Both the position numbers and the translations under genes were made by a program. DNA of 64,000 bases. It comes from Antrihabitans stalagmiti. GTDB taxonomy: Bacteria; Actinomycetota; Actinomycetes; Mycobacteriales; Mycobacteriaceae. Location of the stretch: positions 558,001 to 622,000 of the forward strand of contig NZ_JAEMNV010000003.1 in assembly GCF_016482825.1 (NCBI RefSeq), given 5' to 3'. Shown piece by piece: positions 8,222 to 16,038 of this stretch (positions are counted from its first letter, which is position 1; every line of letters begins with the position of its first letter). Below the pieces are notes generated by a model. That model was not told the origin of the DNA. It searched no databases and worked only from the letters and a program-made list of their open reading frames with translations.

Positions 8222-9406
8222 TTAGCGGGGGCGTTCCACCTGCGGCAATAGGTCCGGCAGATAGGGATCGATCTCGAATTCCGGGAATCCGTACCGATTG
8301 CGTCCGTTCGGCTGCTCGGTGACGGGAGGCTGGGTCGGCGTCGGTTCCGTGGTCGGCGGCTCGGTCACGGGCGGCTCTGTGACAGGCGGTTCGGTAACCG
8401 GAGGTTCGGTGACGGGCGGTTCGGTCACAGGTGGCTCTACGGGCGGCGGCGGCGCGACCGGCGGTGGGGGTGCTGCCTCGACGACCGGCGCGATTGCGGG
8501 CGCAGGAGCAGGTGCGGGCGCAACGGACGACGCGGGCGGGAATGCGATCTGCTCGGGCGCGATCGGCGCGTTCGTCGTAGTCGGGCTGCTCTCCGCGTTC
8601 TGAATGACGGGGACGGCGGTGTCGCTCGTGTTCTGCAGTAGTACGGCTCCGATTCCGGTGCCGACGGCCAGCACCGCGGCAAAGCCCGCGGCGACCAGGA
8701 CGGGCATACGACGGCGACGCCGTGCGGCGGCAGCTTCTGCGGCCGTCGGCTCGACGACGGGGATCGGCTCCGGCGGCTGCGGAAGCGCCGAGTAGGCGAG
8801 CGCGGTCACCACCGGTCCGGTGCCGGTAGCGGTCGAGAGAGGAGCAATCACCATCTCTTCGGTTGCGGGGTCGTCGATCGCTGCGACGACGGGAGACGGC
8901 TGCGTTGCGGGCCCTCCCGATGCGGCAGCGAGCGCCGACAGCGCGGCTCCGTGTGCGGGTTCTTCGCCTGCGACGACGGCTGTCTCGGCTTCCGACATGA
9001 CATGAACGGACTTGAGGCCCAGATAGTCGAGGGCGTCGCGAAGGGCGTCGACAGCTTCGGCGGTCCACTGCGCGGGGTAGGCGGCGAAGATCTCGGTCGG
9101 CGCGCTCAGCTGCGGTGATGCCATGTTGATCAGGCAGAACATCGCCGTCGCGACAAGGTCCTCTGCGCGGTAGCGCTCACCGTTCTCGCTGGTGATGCCG
9201 TTGGGATCGCCGACTCGCGCCAAGAAGTTCGATACGGAGTGGGTTGTGCCCGCGGGTGCTGTGTCACCGAGTCGGGTGTCGCCGTCGGCGGTCATGTGCA
9301 GGACGGATTCGCGGACGATGTAGGTGGGTTCGGCGTCGTTGTCCGTGGTCACGATCGCCGCGACGCTCTCGAACGTGCCTATCCGAAGGCCAAGCCCTGT
9401 CGCCAT
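8222..9406 (-). CDS. Membrane protein with a truncated Hsp70/actin-like N-domain and a Pro/Thr-rich external tail
   Basis: The N-terminal ~150 residues align by eye to the start of the full Hsp70-like protein at 12044-13804 (shared MATGLG, RVGDPxGI, EDLxATA, YPxxW, VDALRDAL). It stops before the second phosphate-binding loop (DLGGTT in the relative), so ATP hydrolysis is unlikely. A basic stretch RRRRR and a single membrane helix (about 234-258) follow, then an external tail rich in Pro with six PVTEP-type repeats. ATG at 9406 has AGGTAGGAA just upstream. It lies 79 bases after iniR on the same strand. I infer a non-catalytic partner or decoy of the Hsp70-like sensor. Confidence 0.72.
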   Translation of the reverse strand: MATGLGLRIGTFESVAAIVTTDNDAEPTYIVRESVLHMTADGDTRLGDTAPAGTTHSVSNFLARVGDPNGITSENGERYRAEDLVATAMFCLINMASPQLSAPTEIFAAYPAQWTAEAVDALRDALDYLGLKSVHVMSEAETAVVAGEEPAHGAALSALAAASGGPATQPSPVVAAIDDPATEEMVIAPLSTATGTGPVVTALAYSALPQPPEPIPVVEPTAAEAAAARRRRRMPVLVAAGFAAVLAVGTGIGAVLLQNTSDTAVPVIQNAESSPTTTNAPIAPEQIAFPPASSVAPAPAPAPAIAPVVEAAPPPPVAPPPPVEPPVTEPPVTEPPVTEPPVTEPPVTEPPTTEPTPTQPPVTEQPNGRNRYGFPEFEIDPYLPDLLPQVERPR

Positions 9407-9485
9407 TTCCTACCTCGATTGTGTCTTGCTGTCCGTGTCTCGTCTGTCCGTGTCCGATGTTATGTCGTGACTCGGACCCGGTCGG

Positions 9486-12044
9486 TTACACAAGCTGCGC
9501 CCGATCACCTCGGCCGTGGCCCATCGCGCGCAGCATCGACAGCAACTCCGAGCGAGAACCTGCACCGAGTCTCCGTCGAATTCGCGCTACATGATGCTCG
9601 ACTGTCTTCGCGGAAATGTACAGCCGCGAACCGACCTCGCGATATGTGAGACCGAGCACCAACAGGTCCGCGACCTCGCATTCTCGGTCCGACAGCGGGC
9701 CGTTCGTCACGATGGCCTGGCGGGGTGTTGCAGTCGGAAGTTGTTGGGGTGTGCTCGCTCCGCGTTCGGAACGTCGAGGTGGTTGCCGCAACGATCGAGC
9801 GACCTGCAGCAGGGCCGTCGCTGTTTCGGTGTCGGCGGCACGCAAGGCAGCTTCGCTGGCCAAGCGGGCACCGTCCCACGGCAGACCGATCGAGCCGAGA
9901 ATCCGTGCAGACTTTTCGATGTCGTCGAGCTGGGCTTCTTGACGAAGCACCCGCAACCAGGTGGACCCGGCCGCGGCGAGTGCGGCGGCATAGGTATCGG
10001 GCGCAGCGGCCGACTCGGCAGCTCGTTTCAGTGCGAGGGCATGTGGCACGAGGGCGGGAGGGTCTTCCGACAGGAGGGCAGCCTGCACGCCGTACCAGTG
10101 GAAGGTGTTGGACCATGCCGCAGGCTCGCCGAGTCGCCTCAGCAATTCGTCGGCCTCGGAGATCAGATGCGCGACGCGGGTGACGTCGCCGATCCGAACG
10201 GCGGCAAGCCACAGTTCCCCGAGGGCAAGGAGCGAGAAGACGTCGACGGTGATCTCGTCGATGACCCGATGCGAGGCCTCCCACGCCCGAACCAACGCGC
10301 CGTGATCGCCGCTGCGACGCGCAAGGCCGACTCGGATCGCACGGTCGAGCAGTAGGTCGCGGTTGCCAAGATCGTCCGCCGCGAGGCTTTCGACGATGGA
10401 ACGAGCACGGTCCTCGTCCCCGCCGAGCATGGCTGTCCATGCCGAGAGCAGTCGATGCTGGTGCCACATTCGGGTGCCGGGCCGAACCTTCTCGTCGACG
10501 CGGTCGAGCAGTGCGTCGGCCCGAGCCAGGTCGCCGCAGTGCAAGCTCAGTTGCACCGCTGCGGCAGCGGGCGATATCGGCAGTAGCGCAACCGCTTCCG
10601 CGCGGTCGAACAGCGAAAGCGACCGCGCGAGGGTGTTCACTGCAGCTTGCCCCGAGCCCGACATCGATTGCGCGAGAGCGTCTCCGACCATCGTGATGCC
10701 TGCGGCGAGGTCGGTCGGCGGTCCTGCTGGTTTCGCGGACTTCATGGCGGCTGCTGCCTCTGGCCGTCCGGCCACCAGCATGACAGCAGCAGCGCTGCCG
10801 CCGTCGTTGCCTACGCGGTCGGTGCCGAGCCATTCGTAGAGTTCGGCACTGCGGACGAGTGTGCCCCGATCGGCCCAGACGCCGGCGAGCACGCGGACCG
10901 CCGCACCGAGTTCGGCTGTGCTGCTTGCGCAATCGGGGTCGTCCGCACGGGCAAGGATCGATTCCGCTATGTCCGCAGCCGTCCGACTGTCGCCGCTGCG
11001 TGCTGCCGCCTCGCAGCGCTTCACCTCGACGCTGCGTGGATCGATTCCCGCTTGCACAGCGGCCGAGTAGAGCTGCGCCGCCACGGCGGGATCGGCAGAT
11101 TCTGCTGCGTTGCACAGATATTCGGCCAGGCGTGCATCCCGCAGACCGATCTCGGCGAGCTTGGTCGCGGTATGGATGCGCAGTACGCCGCGGTCGAGTC
11201 TTGCGGTGAGGACACGTTGTTGCACATCGAGAAAACGATGGTCCCCGAGCAGGGTCCGCAGCGGTTGCGCGGCGATCGGCAGCAGCAGGTCGGGGTCGGT
11301 CACAAGTGCTGACGCCCGAACGCGATCGATCAGCGTGAGGGCATTCGACTCGTCGATACCGTTGACATCCGATACCTCGGTGACGTCGAGGCCGATGCCG
11401 GTCGCCGTCATCGCAAGAGTCGACAGAAACTGAATGTCTCGGTCGCGCAGGTTCGCGCACACCCAGCCGACAACCGAGTCCTCGGGCGATCCACCGCCGA
11501 GCGCTGCGACTACCGCACCGTAAATGCCGTTGGTGAGGTCGCGAATTCGAGCCGCCTGCGCAGGGGTGACCGTAACGGCACTGCTACGTCCGAGGCCGAC
11601 GATGTCCGCAGTGGAGAGCGATCGCATGTCGACGACGCGACCGCGCCGCGCGAAGGTCGCTGCGAGTGCTCGTAGGTCGGTGTCGTGTGCGCGTGGCTCG
11701 GTCGCGACCACGACGACCGCGGCAGGTGAATCATCGAGGAGCGTGCGGACGGCAACAACGTCTGCAGTCGGGAGCGAGTGCAGATCGTCGACGACGAGGG
11801 CGGCACCGCCCAGTGCTGCCGACGGCTCGGCCGAAACCGACAGACCGCGTGCGCGGAGGCGGTCGCGAACCGCGGCCAGCATCGCCGACTTTCCGGTTCC
11901 CGATTGTCCGCGCAGCATCAGCCGAATCGGTCCGCCGCCGTCGACTTCGCGAAGGATTTCTCGTGTTGCCGCAGAGACGTCGTTGGTCTGCGGCACAGCG
12001 TTTCTCGATTGCGGCACAGCGCTTTTCGGCAACGACTCGCCCAC
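9486..12044 (-). CDS. iniR: IniR-like LuxR-family regulator with P-loop ATPase domain
   Basis: The 852-residue protein has Walker A GQSGTGKS at 46-53, a Walker B-like LVVDDLH near 90, a long alpha-helical middle of TPR-like character, and a C-terminal LuxR helix-turn-helix (about 785-845: LSDRECEVADLLVLG ... ISAKTVEHHV). This is the MalT/STAND-type layout. Position between etfD and iniB matches Rv0339c, the activator of iniBAC in M. tuberculosis. GTG start: its G is also the last base of the upstream stop (TAGTG), so translation is coupled to the Hsp70-like gene. Family knowledge suggests a ligand-gated activator; the coupling suggests an additional protein partner here. Confidence 0.82.
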   Translation of the reverse strand: MGESLPKSAVPQSRNAVPQTNDVSAATREILREVDGGGPIRLMLRGQSGTGKSAMLAAVRDRLRARGLSVSAEPSAALGGAALVVDDLHSLPTADVVAVRTLLDDSPAAVVVVATEPRAHDTDLRALAATFARRGRVVDMRSLSTADIVGLGRSSAVTVTPAQAARIRDLTNGIYGAVVAALGGGSPEDSVVGWVCANLRDRDIQFLSTLAMTATGIGLDVTEVSDVNGIDESNALTLIDRVRASALVTDPDLLLPIAAQPLRTLLGDHRFLDVQQRVLTARLDRGVLRIHTATKLAEIGLRDARLAEYLCNAAESADPAVAAQLYSAAVQAGIDPRSVEVKRCEAAARSGDSRTAADIAESILARADDPDCASSTAELGAAVRVLAGVWADRGTLVRSAELYEWLGTDRVGNDGGSAAAVMLVAGRPEAAAAMKSAKPAGPPTDLAAGITMVGDALAQSMSGSGQAAVNTLARSLSLFDRAEAVALLPISPAAAAVQLSLHCGDLARADALLDRVDEKVRPGTRMWHQHRLLSAWTAMLGGDEDRARSIVESLAADDLGNRDLLLDRAIRVGLARRSGDHGALVRAWEASHRVIDEITVDVFSLLALGELWLAAVRIGDVTRVAHLISEADELLRRLGEPAAWSNTFHWYGVQAALLSEDPPALVPHALALKRAAESAAAPDTYAAALAAAGSTWLRVLRQEAQLDDIEKSARILGSIGLPWDGARLASEAALRAADTETATALLQVARSLRQPPRRSERGASTPQQLPTATPRQAIVTNGPLSDRECEVADLLVLGLTYREVGSRLYISAKTVEHHVARIRRRLGAGSRSELLSMLRAMGHGRGDRAQLV

Positions 12045-13804
12045 TAGTTGCCCTGCAGGATCGGAACCTTGACACCGGGAAGGGTCGGCAGATTGGGCAG
12101 ACCCGGAATTCCTCCGGTAGTGCCAGGCGTTGTGGTCGTTTCACCACCCGGTGACGGCACCTGCGGTTGCGGTTGGGGCGCTGGCTGCTGCGGTTGGGGT
12201 TGTGGTTCGGGATTCGGTGCGGGTTGCTGCGGCTGGACGGGATCGGGATTCGAGCCCCCTTCCGGCGCCGGCGCGACTCCGCCCGCGGGTGCCTGCGACG
12301 TGGGGCCGTTGCCCGTATTCGGCCTGGCCGAGGGATTTGCTGCGCCTGCCTGAGTTGTCGGCGCGGATCCGTCGCTCGGTGCGGCCGCTTCGGGATTGCT
12401 CGACGGGGCGGGAGCACTGGACGCGACGACACCCGCGGGCACTGCCGGCGCGCTCGTTTGCGTGTCGGAACGCTGCGGCTCCGAGCCGCCTCCGGTTCCG
12501 AGGGACAGCCCGCCCGCGGCAAGGAGTGTGATCGCTACGGCTCCCGCCGCGACGAAGGCGAGCTTCTTCGCTCGGGAGATACCGGTCTTCGCAGGTTCGT
12601 TGGTAACGGGAACACGCGGCGCCGGAAGTACTTTCGGCGGCGAAACCGGTGCTGCGATCGGAGCCACCGCCAACTCCGCCCGTGGTAGCACGGCAACAGC
12701 TGCCGACGCGACAGGCTCCGCGAGAGCTGTGGATGCAGCGGCAAGGTCGGTGGCGAGCATGGCGGCACCGATGGCACTGGTGTGCTCGGGTCGGTGGCCC
12801 GCAACGACAGGCAAACCGAGTTCCGACGAGACGAGTTCGGCAACGAGGGGTATTGCTGCACCACCGCCGACGAGAAGCACTGCGCTGATGTCGGTGAGAT
12901 CGAGGCCTGCGGATCGAACAGCTTCCCGAACCAGCCCGACCGAGGTCGCGATAGGCGTTCTGAGCAAGTCTTCGAGTTCGTCGCGAACCAGGCGGACCTG
13001 CTGCGACAGACCGGGCAACTCGACGTGGACCGTCGAATCGGTGTCGGTCGACAGCGACACCTTCGCTTGCGCACAGCGTGTGCGCAATCCGCCGAGCGCT
13101 TCCTCGGTAGCGGGATCGAACGGATCGATCTCCGCGGCGGCCGCACCCATGCTCGCGAGAACGTGCTGCATCGTCAGGTGGTCGAACTGCACGCCGGAGA
13201 TGTCGTCGGACCTGATCGGCTTGCCGAGAATTCCCGCTGACTCGCCGGTGCGGACGACGCTGATGTCGAGCGTCGTTCCGCCGAGGTCGTAGACGACGAC
13301 AGCGCCGTCGGCCAGCGGTCCGCGAGCATTGTCCAGCCAGCGGACCGCTGCCGTTGCTTCCGGCACTGGTGTCACGTCGGAGAAACCTGCGCGCTCCAAT
13401 GCATCACGCAGTGCATCGACCGAGTAGTGCGCCCACGATGTCGGATACGTCGCGACGATCGTCGGCGATTCCGCGAGTCCGGCCGCAGCTTCGTCGACGA
13501 GGCAACCGATTGCAGTCGCTGTCAGGTCCTCGCCTGCGTAGATCGATCCGTCGTCGGCCAGAATGCCGATCGGATCGCCGACGCGGTCGACGAAGCCGTC
13601 GAGCAGGATGTCCTTCGAATGCCGACCGAGTGCGGGCGAGGTGTGAACGACCCCGAGAACCGGAGCTTCGTCCGCAGACAGCTGCAGCGTCGTCGGATGA
13701 CTGATCGTGACGTAGTCGCGGCCGTCAGCCGCGCCCGATCCATCAGGATCGACCGCAGCCACGGAGTTCTGCGATCCGACCACGATTCCGAGACCTGTTG
13801 CCAC
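12044..13804 (-). CDS. Membrane-anchored Hsp70-like (actin-fold) ATPase
   Basis: The 586-residue protein has an Hsp70-type nucleotide-binding domain at about 1-375, with phosphate loop DLGGTTLD at 173-180 and adenosine motif LLVGGGAAIP. There is no substrate-binding domain. Instead a basic Lys/Arg patch and one membrane helix (about 415-436) lead into about 150 Pro/Gln/Ser/Gly-rich residues predicted to be outside the cell. GTG follows GAGGAGGAG with good spacing. It is divergent from iniB and translationally coupled to iniR. The arrangement suggests a transmembrane sensor: an external cell-wall-facing tail, an internal ATPase switch and IniR as output. That role is inference. Confidence 0.8.
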   Translation of the reverse strand: MATGLGIVVGSQNSVAAVDPDGSGAADGRDYVTISHPTTLQLSADEAPVLGVVHTSPALGRHSKDILLDGFVDRVGDPIGILADDGSIYAGEDLTATAIGCLVDEAAAGLAESPTIVATYPTSWAHYSVDALRDALERAGFSDVTPVPEATAAVRWLDNARGPLADGAVVVYDLGGTTLDISVVRTGESAGILGKPIRSDDISGVQFDHLTMQHVLASMGAAAAEIDPFDPATEEALGGLRTRCAQAKVSLSTDTDSTVHVELPGLSQQVRLVRDELEDLLRTPIATSVGLVREAVRSAGLDLTDISAVLLVGGGAAIPLVAELVSSELGLPVVAGHRPEHTSAIGAAMLATDLAAASTALAEPVASAAVAVLPRAELAVAPIAAPVSPPKVLPAPRVPVTNEPAKTGISRAKKLAFVAAGAVAITLLAAGGLSLGTGGGSEPQRSDTQTSAPAVPAGVVASSAPAPSSNPEAAAPSDGSAPTTQAGAANPSARPNTGNGPTSQAPAGGVAPAPEGGSNPDPVQPQQPAPNPEPQPQPQQPAPQPQPQVPSPGGETTTTPGTTGGIPGLPNLPTLPGVKVPILQGN

Positions 13805-14099
13805 GCGATTCTCCTCCTCGAATATGGGTCGCGAGACTCGCGATCGAATAGACCGTAAGGGGCGCGACTCACCGGCGTTGTCGCGTCGGCCGTCGATTCC
13901 GTTACGGTACTCGGCCCGGTTGAGGCTGGTGGGAGCCTTGGTTAGGGGAAAAGCCCCTAATGGTCGTTTTGCCCCTACCCGATACCCCCAGACAGGTGCG
14001 GGGGTTCACCCCGTTGGGGCCGCGGCCCGATCTCCATAACGTTGCATGCATGCACCGCCGAAGCTGATTCGGCCCGGTCCAACCGACTCAGGAGACGTC
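13805..14099. promoter_or_regulatory. Divergent iniB / Hsp70-like promoter region with GGGG/CCCC palindrome
   Basis: At 13942-13960 a perfect 7-bp inverted repeat (TTAGGGG, 5-base spacer, CCCCTAA) occurs, followed by further CCCCTACCC and ACCCCC tracts at 13971-13990. No other region in the window shows this density of G4/C4 blocks. The location fits an activator site for IniR, but no binding motif is known to me with certainty. A -10-like CATAAC lies near 14035. Confidence 0.45.
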
Positions 14100-15923
14100 A
14101 TGACCCAGAACGCCGTACTCGAATTCATCCTCAACCTGCTCCGTAGCGACGAGGCAGCCGCCCAGTACTGCGCGAACCCAGAAGGCGTTCTCGCTGCTTC
14201 GGGACTGGCCGGTGTGAGCCACGCCGACATCGTCGCCGTCGCACCGATGGTCGCCGAATCGGCACTGTGCACGGGAAGCACAGGCCTGTCGACGATTCTC
14301 GGTGCGGGAGCCGGCGTCGGCGCAGGAGCCGGAGCGGGTGTCGGAGCGATCGGTGTTGCAGGCAGCGGACTCGGCGCAGGCCTCGGCCTCGGTGCGGGTG
14401 CCGGCCTCGGTTTGGGAACGGTCGCGTTGGGTGATGTGAACCTCGGCGGTGGAGCGGTCGGCGACATCGACCTCGGTCTCGGCACGGATATCGGCGCGGA
14501 TCTGGGAGCCCAAATTGCTTTGGCTCTCGGTGGCGCACTCGCAGCCGGTGGAGCGGCGGGCGTGCAGCTCGGCACCGCCATCGGCGGCGCTTTGGAAACG
14601 GCCGTCGGCGCGGGATTCGATCTCGGCCTCGGCGGTGGACTCGGCTTGGGCGGCGACCTCGGGCTTGGCGGTGACCTCGGCCTCGGTGCGCAGATCGGCA
14701 CCGCAATCGGCGGGGCGCTCGGCGTCGGCGCTGACCTGACGGCGGACCTCTCGACGGCTTTGAACGCGGCATTCGACGGCGCCCTCGGCGCAGGAGCCGG
14801 TATCGACCTCGGAGCAGTGCTCGACATCGAAGGACAGCTGTCGACCATGCTCGGATCCGCACTCGGCATCGGTGGCGAGGTCGGCGCCGACCTCGGAGCA
14901 TCACTCGGCGCAGTGCTCCAGGCAGCGATCGAAGCAGGAGCAGGCGTCGGGACCGACATCGGAGCCGGTCTCGGCTCGGGTATCGACCTGGGCTCGGGCA
15001 TCGACTTGGGTGCTGGCATCGACCTGGGCTCCGGCATCGACCTCGGCACCGGGATCGGCGGTGGCATCGACTCGACGATCGGCGCTGTCCTCGGAACGAC
15101 GCTCGGCGGCGCGCTCGGAATCGGCGGTCAGCTCGAAACCGATCTGAGCACCGCATTCGACGGCGTACTCGCAACCGGAGCAGGTCTCGATCTGGGCGGT
15201 CAGCTCGGCGGTGGCCTCGAGACGGGGCTGGAGACCGGCCTCGGCGCAGGTCTCGGTGCGGTCGGTGATTTGGGTGGTCAGTTCGGTGCGGGGTTGGAGA
15301 CCGGTGTTGGTGCGGTCGGTGACTTGGGTGGTCAGTTCGGTACAGGGTTGGAGGCCGGCGTCGGTGCGGTCGGTGACTTGGGTGGTCAGTTCGGTGCGGG
15401 CTTGGAGACCGGTGTTGGTGCGGTCGGCGACTTGGGTGGTCAGTTCGGTACAGGCTTGGAGGCCGGCGTCGGCGCTGTTGGTGACCTCGGTGGTCAGCTC
15501 GGGGCAGCTGGTGACCTCGGTGGTCAGTTCGGTGGCGAGTTCGGGTCCGGCCTGGAAACGGGTGTCGGTGCGGTTGGCGACCTGGGCGGTCAGCTCGGTG
15601 CGGGCGGAGAGGCCGGCGGTCAGTTCGGCGGCGAGTTCGGATCCGGCCTCGAGTCCGGTGTCGGCGCGGTCGGTGACCTCGGTGGTCAGTTCGGTACAGG
15701 TCTCGAAGCGGGTGCCGGTGCAGCCGGTGACCTCGGCGGCCAGGTCGGCGCAGCGGAAACGCCGTGGTCGTCGGTCGACCCGACCGCAGTGTTCGGCACT
15801 GCCCAGACCGGCGGCGCCTTCGATGGCAGCCTCTTCGCCGAGGGTGGCGCGAGCGGCGAAACGGGTGCAGAGTTCGGGTCGGCACCGGATTCCGCGCACC
15901 TGCCTGATCACCTGATGCCGTAA
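14100..15923 (+). CDS. iniB: IniB-like glycine-rich repeat protein
   Basis: ATG at 14100 follows AGGAG at 14090. The N-terminal ~65 residues are the IniB-specific helical domain (VLEFILNLLRSDEAAAQYCANPEG ... begins at residue 6, GVLAASGL then SHADIV). The remaining ~530 residues are built from Gly-Ala-Leu-Asp motifs (GxGxDLGxG) and, near the end, an 18-residue tandem repeat. There is no signal peptide. In mycobacteria iniB is the first gene of iniBAC, induced by inhibitors of cell-wall synthesis; the protein's biochemical role is unknown. A terminator lies between iniB and iniA, which may reduce expression of the downstream genes. Confidence 0.87.
   Translation: MTQNAVLEFILNLLRSDEAAAQYCANPEGVLAASGLAGVSHADIVAVAPMVAESALCTGSTGLSTILGAGAGVGAGAGAGVGAIGVAGSGLGAGLGLGAGAGLGLGTVALGDVNLGGGAVGDIDLGLGTDIGADLGAQIALALGGALAAGGAAGVQLGTAIGGALETAVGAGFDLGLGGGLGLGGDLGLGGDLGLGAQIGTAIGGALGVGADLTADLSTALNAAFDGALGAGAGIDLGAVLDIEGQLSTMLGSALGIGGEVGADLGASLGAVLQAAIEAGAGVGTDIGAGLGSGIDLGSGIDLGAGIDLGSGIDLGTGIGGGIDSTIGAVLGTTLGGALGIGGQLETDLSTAFDGVLATGAGLDLGGQLGGGLETGLETGLGAGLGAVGDLGGQFGAGLETGVGAVGDLGGQFGTGLEAGVGAVGDLGGQFGAGLETGVGAVGDLGGQFGTGLEAGVGAVGDLGGQLGAAGDLGGQFGGEFGSGLETGVGAVGDLGGQLGAGGEAGGQFGGEFGSGLESGVGAVGDLGGQFGTGLEAGAGAAGDLGGQVGAAETPWSSVDPTAVFGTAQTGGAFDGSLFAEGGASGETGAEFGSAPDSAHLPDHLMP
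15255..15745 (+). repeat. Tandem repeat within iniB encoding GAVGDLGGQFGAGLETGV-type units
   Basis: About seven in-frame copies of a 54-base unit (18 residues) are present. Copies alternate between GAGLETGV and GTGLEAGV endings, and two later copies carry a 14-residue insertion containing GGEFGSGLE. Alternation at the DNA level suggests that a two-unit block was duplicated. Confidence 0.85.
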
Positions 15924-15940
15924 CCGGCAAGGATGTAACG

Positions 15941-15984
15941 ACGCCGGTCCGGTACGCGGTTAGTGCGTACGGGACCGGCGTTTG
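15941..15984 (+). terminator. Hairpin after iniB
   Basis: A 17-bp stem with one mismatch (outer arms ACGCCGGTCC and GGACCGGCGT) and a 7-base loop is followed by TTT. It lies 17 bases after the iniB stop and 55 bases before iniA. It may partly uncouple iniA/iniC from iniB. Confidence 0.8.
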
Positions 15985-16038
15985 TCGGTGTGTGGGTACA
16001 ACTGTGTCTGAGTTCGTCGAGAGAGCGGTCAGGGGTTC

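Noticed and set aside
15255-15745. Possible CRISPR array in the iniB repeat region
   Set aside because: Repeats are contiguous 54-base in-frame coding units with no unique spacers, and no cas gene is present.
14131-15930. Long minus-strand open frame of 599 codons opposite iniB, and another of 336 codons
   Set aside because: They arise from the repetitive high-GC iniB sequence. The product is Arg/His/Pro-rich without domains, and no start signal is seen.
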